A stretch of 64,000 bases of DNA from Aliidiomarina indica (GCF_015354615.1 NZ_JACAVQ010000001.1:620001-684000); one strand, 5' to 3'. Shown: positions 43,715 to 53,767, counted from the stretch's first letter. Notes: a model not told the origin generated them from the letters alone. Numbers and translations: made by a program.

Positions 43715-44922
43715 TGCTTTCGGTAAAAGAAGCCATTCAGCACATGCTTAAATCGGTTCATCCGGTTACCGAGTCTGAAACCCTTTCCATAGATGCGGGT
43801 GTTGATCGTATTTTGGCGCAAGATGTGCTTTCAACTGTGGATATTCCTGCCTACGATAATTCCGCAATGGATGGCTTTGCACTGCACTTAACTGAGCCAA
43901 ACCAAACAGGTTTTACGGTTGTAGGTCAGGCACTTGCCGGCCACCCTTTTCAAGGTCAACTCGTACCCGGTCAAGCCATTCGCATTATGACAGGCGCTCA
44001 GGTGCCTCAGGGAGCCAATGCCGTGGTCCCAATAGAAAATACTGAGCAAGATAAAGAAGGCGAACAGGTGCGGCTATTCAATCCAGCCCAACTTCATGCA
44101 CACATTCGCAAACGCGGTGAAGAGTTAGTCTGTGGGGCTACCGTATTTAGTACAGGCCATCAATTAACGCCCGTCGACATTGGATTACTGGCATCCCTAG
44201 GCGTTGCAAAAATTGATGTGTTTAAACGCCTCCAGGTTGCTCTATTCTCAACTGGGGATGAACTCGTTTTGCCAGGTCAAACGCGAAGACCCGATCAAAT
44301 TTACGATAGCAATCGTTTTGTGCTGCACGCGATGCTTGAGCGTGCTGGCTTCAGTGTGTTGAATCTCGGTTTGATTCCGGACAATAAGCAAGAAATTGCC
44401 GATGCCTTCATGCAAGCATCAACCCAAGCTGATGCCATTATATGCTCCGGCGGAGTTTCTGTGGGGGATGCAGATTATACCAAACAAGTGATTGATGCCC
44501 ATGGCGACGTCGGTTTCTGGAAAGTGGCGATGAAGCCAGGTAAACCATTTGCGTTCGGCAAAGTAAACGGGAGTTGGTTTTTCGGCTTACCGGGCAACCC
44601 CGTGTCAGCAACCATTACGCTGCAGCAATTAGCACTACCGGCCCTTTATCAGCTCGCGGGGCGGCGCAGTGTTGAGCCTTTAGAAATCGTTGTAACAGCT
44701 GGCGAGACACTAAAAAAACGCCCAGGCCGCGCTGATTTCCAACGGGGAATATTGCGTACTGAGAATGGCATTACCCAAGTGTTTAGTGCAGGGAACCAAG
44801 GTTCAGGCATGTTAAGTTCCGTCGCAAAAGCAAACTGTCTTATTTTGCTCGATGCAGAACAAGGCACACTAGAACGCGGTGAATTAGTACGGGTTCAGGT
44901 GCTCGAAAAGCCCTTTCGCTAA
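43714..44922 (+). CDS. moeA: Molybdopterin molybdotransferase
   Basis: MoeA inserts molybdate into adenylated molybdopterin from MogA, completing the cofactor. The 402 residues show DIPAYDNSAMDGFA, MTGAQVPQGANAVVP, ICSGGVSVGDADYTK and FGLPGNPVSA. The upstream in-frame ATG at 43684 lies within narL; the TAATG overlap start at 43714 is preferred. The gene is separate from moeB, which lies at 15935-16729. Confidence 0.95.
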   Translation: MLSVKEAIQHMLKSVHPVTESETLSIDAGVDRILAQDVLSTVDIPAYDNSAMDGFALHLTEPNQTGFTVVGQALAGHPFQGQLVPGQAIRIMTGAQVPQGANAVVPIENTEQDKEGEQVRLFNPAQLHAHIRKRGEELVCGATVFSTGHQLTPVDIGLLASLGVAKIDVFKRLQVALFSTGDELVLPGQTRRPDQIYDSNRFVLHAMLERAGFSVLNLGLIPDNKQEIADAFMQASTQADAIICSGGVSVGDADYTKQVIDAHGDVGFWKVAMKPGKPFAFGKVNGSWFFGLPGNPVSATITLQQLALPALYQLAGRRSVEPLEIVVTAGETLKKRPGRADFQRGILRTENGITQVFSAGNQGSGMLSSVAKANCLILLDAEQGTLERGELVRVQVLEKPFR

Positions 44923-44989
44923 TACACATGCTATAAAACCCAGAGCGACTCTGATGGCGGCGTACGTCGCCAAAAAGAGCGCTCTCATG

Positions 44990-46057
44990 TTATTCAACCA
45001 GCGCAGCAGCTTTAATTAACGCAACAACCTCACTCCCCTCCTGCAAATAGAGATCATCCACAGCTTGGCGACTAACCTCGGCAAACAATGACGCATTTTC
45101 TGCTAATGCCAGTGTGATTAAACAATGGGAATGATATGGCGAGATACTGGCAACGCGCGCCTTTAATTGATTTTGAAAACTCACGCCTATAAGTGGTTGC
45201 AACGCGAGTGCAACATCGGTGGCTAGAATGCGCACCCGATACTTCTGCGTGACTTCAATGGGGTTAGGCAACGTTAAACGTAACTGGATCTGCTCATCTG
45301 AGAATAGGTAACGACCTTTGGTGTCAGTGGCATTTAGCTGGCCCTCAAACAGTGCTGACGGCGTATCTTTACTAAAGAATGGGCTGTGCCTGTCTGCACA
45401 GGCTGCCTTAATACTCGTCGTTGCACTGACACTTCCGTGTTCCATAAATACAATGTGGTCCGCTAATTTCTGAATTTCTCGCACATCATGGCTAATAAAA
45501 ATAACGGGCACAGAAAACTCATCCGCGAGCTTACGAATGTATGGCAATATTTCCGCTTTAGTCTGAGTATCTAGGGCTGCAAAAGGCTCATCTAAGAGCA
45601 GTAGATGTGGGCTGGCTAATAACGCTCTTCCTAACGCCACCCGTTGCTTTTGCCCACCCGACAATGCTGCCACAGGGCGTTCGAGTAGGCTCGCAATGTC
45701 TAGTACTTGGGTAACCGCGGCTAATGTTAGGCGTCTCTCCTCCTGAGGCGTACGCTTATAGCCATAGAGCAGATTATTCCTCACATTTAAATGGGGTAAC
45801 AGGCTGGGTTCTTGGAACACTAAGCCAATACGCCGTTGGTGCAGAGGAATACAATGTTTCCCGTCTTGCCACACCTTATGCTTAAATTGCACTTCAGCGG
45901 GCGCTGCCGGCTCTAGTCCCGCAATAATACGCAACAAGGTTGTTTTGCCGCAGCCTGAGCGACCAAATAATGCAGTAATACCCGATGTTGGAATGCTGCA
46001 ATTTACCGATAACAGAAAGTCGGTTCGCTGCCAGTCCGTGCGGATGTGCAGGCTCAT
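44990..46057 (-). CDS. modC: Molybdate ABC transporter ATP-binding protein
   Basis: ModC powers molybdate import. The 355 residues have Walker A GRSGCGKT, signature LSGGQKQR, Walker B LLLLDEPFAALD, and a C-terminal TOBE/MOP domain (about 290-350) that can bind molybdate. It overlaps modB by 4 bases and ends the long moa-mod unit. Confidence 0.95.
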   Translation of the reverse strand: MSLHIRTDWQRTDFLLSVNCSIPTSGITALFGRSGCGKTTLLRIIAGLEPAAPAEVQFKHKVWQDGKHCIPLHQRRIGLVFQEPSLLPHLNVRNNLLYGYKRTPQEERRLTLAAVTQVLDIASLLERPVAALSGGQKQRVALGRALLASPHLLLLDEPFAALDTQTKAEILPYIRKLADEFSVPVIFISHDVREIQKLADHIVFMEHGSVSATTSIKAACADRHSPFFSKDTPSALFEGQLNATDTKGRYLFSDEQIQLRLTLPNPIEVTQKYRVRILATDVALALQPLIGVSFQNQLKARVASISPYHSHCLITLALAENASLFAEVSRQAVDDLYLQEGSEVVALIKAAALVE

Positions 46058-46740
46058 ACTTTTGCTACCTCGAATCGTTTATTGACGGCATACACCACAA
46101 ACAACACTAAGAATGAGAACACCAATAGCAGCAGCGATAGTTGATGGGCTGCGCTGTAGTTCATCGCTTCGGTATGATCATAAATAAGCACCGACAGTAC
46201 CTTGGTTTCACCAGGGATACTGCCACCCAACATTAAAATGACACCGAACTCACCAATGGTATGGGCAAACGATAAAGTGGCCGCAACCACAAAACCACCG
46301 CGACACATCGGCATCACTACAGTAAAAAAGCGATCCAATGGACCAGCTCCTAAGCTGGCGGCGATATCCAACGGATGACTGCCTAAGCGTGTGAAAGACT
46401 CCTGTAATGGCTGCACCGCAAAAGGCATTGAGTACAGTACCGACGCAAAAAGTATCCCCTCGAAACTAAACGCTAAATGCTGTAACCCGATGTTCTCAAG
46501 GGGCCCCCCAATGAAACCCTGAGGACCAAGTGCGATTAGGAGATAGAACCCTAATACCGTAGGTGGCAAAACCAACGGTAACGCCACAATAGATTGAACC
46601 ACAGTACGCAAAGCACTCCGACCACGACTTAGCCACCAGGCCAGCGGTGTTGCGATACACAGAAGTATTAGGGTTGTGTAGGTACACAACTTAATGGTGA
46701 GCTGAATAGCCTGCCAGTCACTGGGCGCTAATCCCCACAT
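46054..46740 (-). CDS. modB: Molybdate ABC transporter permease
   Basis: ModB is the membrane channel of the importer. The 228-residue protein has five to six helices and the ATPase-docking loop DIAASLGAGPLDRFFTVVMP. Its start overlaps modA by 13 bases. Confidence 0.95.
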   Translation of the reverse strand: MWGLAPSDWQAIQLTIKLCTYTTLILLCIATPLAWWLSRGRSALRTVVQSIVALPLVLPPTVLGFYLLIALGPQGFIGGPLENIGLQHLAFSFEGILFASVLYSMPFAVQPLQESFTRLGSHPLDIAASLGAGPLDRFFTVVMPMCRGGFVVAATLSFAHTIGEFGVILMLGGSIPGETKVLSVLIYDHTEAMNYSAAHQLSLLLLVFSFLVLFVVYAVNKRFEVAKV

Positions 46741-47510
46741 GGCATTTCCACTTCCACATCATGCCGAGAAAGCACAAACCCATAATGCTGCATGAGTTCG
46801 CGGGCAACGCAACTTTGCATATACGCTGCAAAATGACGGGCAAGCGCGTTTTTCTCTGCGCGTTTAGTGATGACAAAGCCTTGCGTAAGCGGCTCATGTA
46901 ACTCTGCGTCAATCAATCCATAGCCTACTCCTGATAATTGGCTTCCTTTTGCTAACGCCAGCGCAATAATGGCTACATCTGCTGCACCTGATTGCGCCAT
47001 TTGCGCCGCTTGCGCAATGTTCTCCCCATACACCATTTTAGCGGCGAGTTGCTCCCACACGCCTTCACTTTGCATAGCCTCTTTTGCTCGCATTCCGTAG
47101 GGAGCATGCGTAGGCTGTGCGATGGCTATGCGACGAATATCGGGATTTAGCAAGTCCTGCAACGTCCAGTTCTCAACCTGATAGCGCGCACTCCAAATAA
47201 CGATTCTGCCAATGCCATACACTTCAGGCGTCGATGCAGTAAAGCCAGCGGCCTCGAGTTGTTGTGGGAAAGCAATATCTGCCGAGAAGAAAATATCGTA
47301 GGGCGCGCCATGCATAATTTGCGTTGTCATCTTACCGGATGAGCCGTAAATCACCTGAATATCCGCGTTTGGAAACTCGGACTGATAGCGCTGAACAATA
47401 TCATTCAGAGCAAAACGAAGATCTGATGCCGCCGCAATAGTGAGGCGTTCACTCGCTTGGCTAACGCCTGCAAACAAAGATACGAGCAAGCAACATAAAA
47501 GCCATTTCAT
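46728..47510 (-). CDS. modA: Periplasmic molybdate-binding protein
   Basis: ModA catches molybdate in the periplasm. The 260 residues begin with a signal peptide (MKWLLCCLLVSLFAGVSQA) followed by LTIAAASDLRFALNDI and YGSSGKMTTQI, the oxyanion-binding segments. It starts 10 bases after moaE, so modABC is probably read with the moa genes. No modE is visible. Confidence 0.94.
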   Translation of the reverse strand: MKWLLCCLLVSLFAGVSQASERLTIAAASDLRFALNDIVQRYQSEFPNADIQVIYGSSGKMTTQIMHGAPYDIFFSADIAFPQQLEAAGFTASTPEVYGIGRIVIWSARYQVENWTLQDLLNPDIRRIAIAQPTHAPYGMRAKEAMQSEGVWEQLAAKMVYGENIAQAAQMAQSGAADVAIIALALAKGSQLSGVGYGLIDAELHEPLTQGFVITKRAEKNALARHFAAYMQSCVARELMQHYGFVLSRHDVEVEMPCGD

Positions 47511-47520
47511 CGCATATCCC

Positions 47521-47979
47521 CTATTCCGGCTCTTGCCAACGTGAAGCGGCCGTTCGATCAGACGCTTTCGCTTCTACCCATACACTGCCCCTTTCGCTAT
47601 GCTCTTTCTTCCAAAACGGCGCCTGTGTCTTGAGGTAGTCCATAATAAATTGGCCAGCGGCAAATGCTTCACTGCGATGTGCAGAGGCAACCCCCAAAAA
47701 AACAATCCCTTCATTTAAGTTGATTTTGCCAATACGATGGATCAGACGTATTGATTTTACCTTCCAACGGTCGAGCGCGCGCTCGCACAAAGCTTCTAAT
47801 AAGGAATGTGTCATTTCCGGATAATGCTCAAGTTCGATCGCGTCTAACCCACCTTCTGGTAAATCCCGCACTAAGCCGGTGAAGGTTACGACCGCGCCAC
47901 AGTTTGGATCCGTCGCCAGCGCGTCGTACTCCGAACCCACATTAAAAGGTCCTTCTTGCACAGACACTTGATAGCCCAT
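47521..47979 (-). CDS. moaE: Molybdopterin synthase catalytic subunit
   Basis: MoaE, with MoaD, converts precursor Z (cPMP) into molybdopterin. The 152 residues show GAVVTFTGLVRD, HRIGKINLNEGIVFLGVASAHR and the catalytic lysine region PFWKKE. It follows moaD by 3 bases. Confidence 0.95.
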   Translation of the reverse strand: MGYQVSVQEGPFNVGSEYDALATDPNCGAVVTFTGLVRDLPEGGLDAIELEHYPEMTHSLLEALCERALDRWKVKSIRLIHRIGKINLNEGIVFLGVASAHRSEAFAAGQFIMDYLKTQAPFWKKEHSERGSVWVEAKASDRTAASRWQEPE

Positions 47980-47982
47980 CTA

Positions 47983-48231
47983 TCAGCCTCCAGTGACCGG
48001 TGGAAATAACGCCAATTCATCATCGGCTTGCAGTGGATGTGCTTTATCGACGAGCTGCTGATTGACCGCCGCGATCACTTCCTGATCCTCAAACACGACT
48101 TGCCACCGTTCTGACCGCTGCTTTAACGTTTGAATCGCATCACTGACGGTTTCAATATGATCTATTGCAAGCTCTAAGTCTGACGTCCCTAAACGTTCAC
48201 GCAAGAGTGCAAAAAAGCGAACTTTAATCAT
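47983..48231 (-). CDS. moaD: Molybdopterin synthase sulfur carrier subunit
   Basis: MoaD is the ubiquitin-like sulfur carrier activated by MoeB. The 82-residue protein ends in the required di-glycine (PPVTGG). The start at ATG 48231, with AAGGAG upstream, gives MIKVRFFALLRERLG; it overlaps moaC by 8 bases. Confidence 0.94.
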   Translation of the reverse strand: MIKVRFFALLRERLGTSDLELAIDHIETVSDAIQTLKQRSERWQVVFEDQEVIAAVNQQLVDKAHPLQADDELALFPPVTGG

Positions 48232-48718
48232 TAATGGCTCCTTTTCTCTGCCAAATACCGCTTTTGCCACCGGTCTTTTTTAATAACTTAATCTCACCAA
48301 TCACCATTTCAGGATCCACCGCTTTACACATATCGTAGAGGGTAAGCGCGGCAACACTCGCTGCAGTGAGCGCTTCCATCTCGACGCCGGTTTTGCCTTC
48401 AACCACGCACGTTGCCAACACATCTATCGTCTGTGCTTTCTGATCAATCACAAACTCGACAGTGACTTTACTCAATGCAAGGGGATGGCACAGAGGAATC
48501 AAATCACTGGTTCGTTTTGCTGCCATGATTCCCGCAACACGTGCTGTTGCAAATACGTCGCCTTTTTTCTTTGCTGCTTGCTCGAGTAACCCAATGACTT
48601 GCCCTTGCGTTGTTAAACGCGCTCCGGCAACGGCTTCCCGGGTGGTGACTTTCTTCTCACTAATATCCACCATGATGGCTTGACCCTGCGCATCTAAGTG
48701 AGTAAAGGCATTCGCCAT
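48224..48718 (-). CDS. moaC: Cyclic pyranopterin monophosphate synthase
   Basis: MoaC turns the MoaA product into cPMP. The 164 residues carry FTHLDAQGQAIMVDI, LIPLCHPLALSKV and VEMEALTAASVAALTLYDM, including the catalytic lysine and histidine region. The start is ATG 48718; five codons further up is an alternative. Confidence 0.95.
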   Translation of the reverse strand: MANAFTHLDAQGQAIMVDISEKKVTTREAVAGARLTTQGQVIGLLEQAAKKKGDVFATARVAGIMAAKRTSDLIPLCHPLALSKVTVEFVIDQKAQTIDVLATCVVEGKTGVEMEALTAASVAALTLYDMCKAVDPEMVIGEIKLLKKTGGKSGIWQRKGAIND

Positions 48719-48734
48719 AGTTAATGTCCTCAAT

Positions 48735-49289
48735 TTAGTCAGTACAGCTGCGCTCAGATGCTGCGTGATTACAAGTCACATCGGTCAGATGTGGCGTAAA
48801 ATTACACGGACCTTGGCGAGCATCAATTTGCGGTTCAATTAACCGCTCCCACGCCAATTTAGCGGCCCCACCGGAGCCTGGCATAGCAAAAATCAAGGTA
48901 CGGTTCGCAAGTCCCGCCAAAGCCTGACTTTGCATGCTTGCAGCGCCGATATCCGCAAAGCTTAATTGCCGGAAAATTTCTCCGAAGCCATTAATTTCGG
49001 TATCCAGTAAAGGTTTGATCGCCGCAATAGTCTGGTTATCCTCAGCAAATCCAGTCCCGCCATTGACCAACACAACTGCGATATCAGGACGCACAATTAA
49101 TCCACTTAACACGTCACGAATCCTATATTTGTTGTGCGGTATTACTTGCTGCCACTGCACCTGATGTCCCGCTCCAGAGCTCACTTCAACTAAGTAATTA
49201 CCGGTGGTATCAGAAGCGCCTGAGCGACTATCGGATATGGTTAGAACAGCAATGCCTAATGGCTTAAATGCTTTTTTAGGTTGACTCAT
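48735..49289 (-). CDS. moaB: MoaB family molybdenum cofactor protein
   Basis: MoaB is a MogA-like fold protein of the moa operon; in E. coli its role is uncertain because MogA does the adenylation. The 184 residues have VNGGTGFAEDNQTIAAI where MogA has the RDVTPEAT form. The start at MSQPKKAF (49289) is chosen over 49325; it overlaps mobA by 14 bases. The C-terminus has two cysteines in CNHAASERSC. Confidence 0.92.
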   Translation of the reverse strand: MSQPKKAFKPLGIAVLTISDSRSGASDTTGNYLVEVSSGAGHQVQWQQVIPHNKYRIRDVLSGLIVRPDIAVVLVNGGTGFAEDNQTIAAIKPLLDTEINGFGEIFRQLSFADIGAASMQSQALAGLANRTLIFAMPGSGGAAKLAWERLIEPQIDARQGPCNFTPHLTDVTCNHAASERSCTD

Positions 49290-49893
49290 AAGGCAAACGT
49301 CCTCTGCTGCGTTGCATGAAGGCATCCCATTGCGAGGGGGTATTTAAATTAGGTAAATCCATTGTCTCTTCAGGGGTCGCCAGGGCTTTTCCATGCAACG
49401 CATGAAGTAACGCCCTAACCGATGCGCCCCGCTCTGTTGCATCGAGCAGCTCGCTTAGGGTTTTCATCAAGGTAGCGTCGTTCTCTAGAATGCAAGGTAA
49501 GGCCGATTGCAGGAAAAACCCCGGTGTTGGCGCCCGTGCCAGCTGACGTAGCTGGGGCACAGTGATATCTGGCATATCGACCGGCAACACTAAAACTCGC
49601 GCGTGTTTGCAATGAGGCAAACAACTACGTATTCCACTCAATGGGCCGCGATTCGGTAAGGTGTCATCAATCCATGGATAGCGAGCATTTCTTGGGCCCG
49701 GTAATTGATTGCTTCGACTCACGACCAGATCATGGATGCCGCTGTCGCTGATTAACCTTTGCATGTATTCAAGTAAGGTTATGGGTTCACCCTGACATTC
49801 AGACTCTATGGAAAGCAACGCTTTGTCGACACCCATACGCGACGATTTACCACCTGCCAGTAGAATGCAGCTGACATTAAGTGCAGTGCCCAT
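49276..49893 (-). CDS. mobA: Molybdenum cofactor guanylyltransferase
   Basis: MobA adds GMP to the cofactor to make the MGD form that NarG needs. The 205-residue protein begins CILLAGGKSSRMGVDKALL, the GTP-binding motif, with DDTLPNRGPLSGI and LPVDMP further on. The start is ATG 49893; the longer frame to 50064 overlaps moaA. It sits between moaA and moaB, an uncommon place for mobA. Confidence 0.93.
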   Translation of the reverse strand: MGTALNVSCILLAGGKSSRMGVDKALLSIESECQGEPITLLEYMQRLISDSGIHDLVVSRSNQLPGPRNARYPWIDDTLPNRGPLSGIRSCLPHCKHARVLVLPVDMPDITVPQLRQLARAPTPGFFLQSALPCILENDATLMKTLSELLDATERGASVRALLHALHGKALATPEETMDLPNLNTPSQWDAFMQRSRGRLPYEST

Positions 49894-49895
49894 AA

Positions 49896-50867
49896 TTAGC
49901 CTCCAATCATCGCCAGATGGCGGGTAGACCCAGTAAACTCCTCGTGAAGATGATGAGAGGCTTCTTTTCCTTGCAAGGTATCTTGCAGAAATTGAATAAC
50001 AGGTTCCGGCGCGTCGTCTTGTAACAGATGTCGTAGGTCTTGATGTTGCGAAGCAAACAAACACATAAATAACTGACCCCGACTAGAAATGCGGAGGCGA
50101 TTACAGTCATTACAGAAGTCTTTACTATAGGGCATGATAAGCCCCATTTTTCCCGCGTAATCAGGATGTTGATATTCTAGGGCTGGTCCCGCAGTAATTC
50201 CCTTTCTGGTGCTTTCCCAGCCTTCTTGCAGCAATTTACGCTGAATCACATCACCACCCACATGGTGGTGCTTATAATAATCGCGATTGTCGCCAGTAAG
50301 CATCAGCTCGATAAACCGCAGCGATACTGGGTGGAATTTTACATAGTCGAGGAAGGTATTGTATTCAGCAAAGTTATAGCCACGCAGCAGCACCGCATTG
50401 ATTTTCACCCGTTTCAGGCCCAACGCAATGGCCTTATCAATACCGCGCAGAATCGATGGGAGGCGACTATCACCGGTAATTAATTGAAAGGTACCGGGGT
50501 TAAAACTATCAACGCTTACGTTCACGGCATCCAAGCCGGCATCTCGCCATGCTTCAATATCACGTTCCAATCGATAGCCGTTTGTTGTGATGGCAACTTC
50601 TTTAATACCCGGGGTATTTTTGCAGGCTGCAATAATTTCCGTGAGATCCCGGCGCAAGGCTGGCTCACCGCCGGTAATGCGCACTTTCTCTGTGCCTGCT
50701 TGCGCGAATGCACGCACTAGCCGCTTTATTTCGGCTAATGTTAATTCATGACGGCGAGAACTGCAGTCCGGCCCATCGGGGAGGCAATAGTCACACTTAA
50801 AATTACAACTCTCAGTAATGGAGAGCCGCAGATAACGAAATCGACGTTCGTAGCGATCAGTAAGCAT
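49896..50867 (-). CDS. moaA: GTP 3',8-cyclase
   Basis: MoaA is the radical-SAM enzyme that starts cofactor synthesis from GTP. The 323 residues hold the first cluster motif CNFKCDYC, the second cluster motif (CNDCNRLRIS with a later Cys in FMCLF) and the C-terminal di-glycine (AMIGG) needed for activity. The start is ATG 50867 with AAGGTG upstream. It is the first gene of a nine-gene unit to modC and has a structured leader. Confidence 0.96.
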   Translation of the reverse strand: MLTDRYERRFRYLRLSITESCNFKCDYCLPDGPDCSSRRHELTLAEIKRLVRAFAQAGTEKVRITGGEPALRRDLTEIIAACKNTPGIKEVAITTNGYRLERDIEAWRDAGLDAVNVSVDSFNPGTFQLITGDSRLPSILRGIDKAIALGLKRVKINAVLLRGYNFAEYNTFLDYVKFHPVSLRFIELMLTGDNRDYYKHHHVGGDVIQRKLLQEGWESTRKGITAGPALEYQHPDYAGKMGLIMPYSKDFCNDCNRLRISSRGQLFMCLFASQHQDLRHLLQDDAPEPVIQFLQDTLQGKEASHHLHEEFTGSTRHLAMIGG

Positions 50868-50892
50868 CTTCACACCTTTCCAAAATTCGGGA

Positions 50893-50945
50893 GGTAGCAC
50901 CGTTTCCAGTGATACCCTGGTGGCCTAATTGCCACGGCAACGGGT
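50893..50945 (-). ncRNA. Structured moaA leader, candidate Moco riboswitch
   Basis: In the minus-strand leader one hairpin (50914-50945) has outer stem ACCC/GGGU and inner stem GUGGC/GCCAC with loop AAUUAG. A second (50893-50916) is CACUG-GAAA-CGGUG, a GNRA-type tetraloop, extended by GGUA/UACC. The two share GGU (50914-50916), so their outer parts exclude each other. Moco riboswitches are known in moaA leaders of gammaproteobacteria; I could not align this to that family, so the identity is tentative. The second hairpin ends 25 bases before the ATG. Confidence 0.55.
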
Positions 50946-51049
50946 TCCTATCTGCAACAATCGAAGACTTAGAACATCGTGCTCGGCGTACGGGAGACAT
51001 GATAGGGCGTTTGCAAAGAAATTATCATTACCGGTAAGAGGTGGTTTAC

Positions 51050-51065
51050 TACTCCTTGTGGGGTA
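51050..51065. promoter_or_regulatory. NarL-type 7-2-7 palindrome between moaA and trhP
   Basis: TACTCCTTGTGGGGTA is a 7-2-7 site with one imperfect base. It lies 40 bases upstream of the trhP FNR box centre, near -81 for trhP, and over the -35 region expected for moaA. Confidence 0.78.
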
Positions 51066-51090
51066 TCTCTGGACCTAGAACGACATTAAC

Positions 51091-51104
51091 TTGGTCTGGA
51101 TCAA
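51091..51104. promoter_or_regulatory. FNR box of trhP-ferredoxin
   Basis: TTGGTCTGGATCAA has one mismatch from the FNR consensus. The TACACT hexamer at 51126-51131 fits the -10 of a class II promoter starting near 51139. Confidence 0.75.
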
Positions 51105-51168
51105 AGAGTTTCGATCCAATCTAAGTACACTTCGCCCCATTGTGATCATCGATTCACGTGGAGACACC

Positions 51169-52518
51169 GTGTTTAAACCTGAACTTCTATCCCCTGCCGG
51201 CAGTTTGCAGGCTATGCGCATGGCATTTGCTTACGGTGCTGATGCCGTTTACGCGGGCCAGCCCCGATTCAGCCTTCGCGTGCGCAACAATGAATTCGAT
51301 CTCGCCACTTTAGCTATTGGCATTCAAGAAGCCCACGCGCACGGCAAGAAGTTTTATGTGGTCTGTAATATCGCACCGCATAACGCCAAGCTCGTGCGAT
51401 TTATTGAAGACATGCGACCCGTGGTGGCATTGCAACCAGATGCATTAATTGTGTCTGATCCTGGGGTGATTTACCTTCTTCGCAAACATTTCCCCGACAT
51501 CACCTTGCATCTGTCAGTTCAGGCCAACACAGTAAACTGGGCCGCGGTGAAGTTTTGGCAGCAAATGGGTATCACGCGCATTATTTTATCGCGAGAGTTA
51601 GGTTTAGAAGAAATTGCGGAGATCCGCACGCGCGTTCCTGATATGGAAATTGAAGTTTTTGTCCACGGCGCCCTCTGCATGGCTTACAGTGGTCGATGCC
51701 TGTTATCCGGATATTTTAATAAACGAGATTCAAATCAAGGCGCATGCACCAATGCTTGTCGTTGGGAATATCGAGTCACGCCCGCCTATGAAGATGCCGT
51801 GGGGCAACTCAATCCGATACCTGTGCAAGAGGCTGTAATGGTAGAAGAGCCCAAACGTCCTGGCGAATATATGCCAATGTTTGAGGATCTCCACGGCACC
51901 TATATTATGAACTCAAAGGACTTACGAGCGATCCAGCACGTTGCCGCTCTTTCCAAACTAGGGGTACATTCGCTAAAAATTGAAGGTCGCACCAAATCAT
52001 CATACTACGTTGCGCGAACCGCCCAGGTGTATCGGCAAGCAATTGATGATGCCGCTGCCGGCCGACCTTTCTCCAATGATTTACTGCGTGCCCTTGATGG
52101 TATGGCGAATAGAGGCTTTACCGAAGGTTTCTTACGCCGTCATGTTCCACAATCGGAATTACAAAATTATGCGACGAGCCACAGTAATGGCGAGCAGCAG
52201 CTCGTCGCTGAGGCAACAGGCCAAGTACGCCTGCTCGGCGGTGAAGTCTTTGTTGAACTAACGATTAAGAATAAACTGTGTATCGGAGATGAACTCGAGT
52301 GGATGCACCCGCAAGGCAATGTAGTGGCAAGGTGCACAGATCTTCGCGACCATGAACTTACGCATATCGCTTCAGCCCCAGGCTCAGGTTACGTTGTCTG
52401 GATCCCTGCCCCACGCGCCCTTCAATGCGGCTCTTATCATGCAGTTATGTTGGTTAAAACACACAAAGTGCAGGCTCCTGATCGCATCGATAGCGTGATT
52501 GTGCAGGAGGTGCGTTAG
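51169..52518 (+). CDS. trhP: U32 family protein TrhP/YegQ, tRNA hydroxylation
   Basis: TrhP-type U32 proteins make 5-hydroxyuridine at tRNA position 34 using prephenate, without O2; the O2-using route is TrhO. From the GTG at 51169, preceded by GGAG, the product has 449 residues, near the length of E. coli YegQ. The U32 core begins FKPELLSPAGSLQAMRMAF, and cysteines for an Fe-S cluster occur in HGALCMAYSGRCLLSGYF and NQGACTNAC. A C-terminal beta domain follows about residue 350. A TTG-initiated extension to 51091 runs through the FNR box and is rejected. It is followed at once by a ferredoxin. Confidence 0.85.
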   Translation: MFKPELLSPAGSLQAMRMAFAYGADAVYAGQPRFSLRVRNNEFDLATLAIGIQEAHAHGKKFYVVCNIAPHNAKLVRFIEDMRPVVALQPDALIVSDPGVIYLLRKHFPDITLHLSVQANTVNWAAVKFWQQMGITRIILSRELGLEEIAEIRTRVPDMEIEVFVHGALCMAYSGRCLLSGYFNKRDSNQGACTNACRWEYRVTPAYEDAVGQLNPIPVQEAVMVEEPKRPGEYMPMFEDLHGTYIMNSKDLRAIQHVAALSKLGVHSLKIEGRTKSSYYVARTAQVYRQAIDDAAAGRPFSNDLLRALDGMANRGFTEGFLRRHVPQSELQNYATSHSNGEQQLVAEATGQVRLLGGEVFVELTIKNKLCIGDELEWMHPQGNVVARCTDLRDHELTHIASAPGSGYVVWIPAPRALQCGSYHAVMLVKTHKVQAPDRIDSVIVQEVR

Positions 52519-53747
<1,229 letters not shown>

Positions 53748-53767
53748 CGGCTTTAAACTCCTTCTTG

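Larger units (their letters stand above)
50868..51168. other. Divergent control region between moaA and trhP
   Basis: This 301-base region holds no gene. On the moaA side lies a structured leader (50893-50945) and a -10-like GATAAT (51026-51021, minus). In the middle lies a NarL palindrome (51050-51065), and on the trhP side an FNR box (51091-51104) and a -10-like TACACT (51126-51131). The NarL site overlaps the expected -35 region of moaA. Confidence 0.65.

Noticed and set aside
44941-44985. Nested inverted repeats between moeA and modC as a terminator
   Set aside because: AGAGCG/CGCTCT and GGCG/CGCC pairs exist, but stem and T run are poorly arranged on both strands, so I do not call it.
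51091-51168. N-terminal extension of trhP from a TTG start
   Set aside because: It would run through the FNR box; the GTG at 51169 has a good ribosome site and gives the normal family N-terminus.
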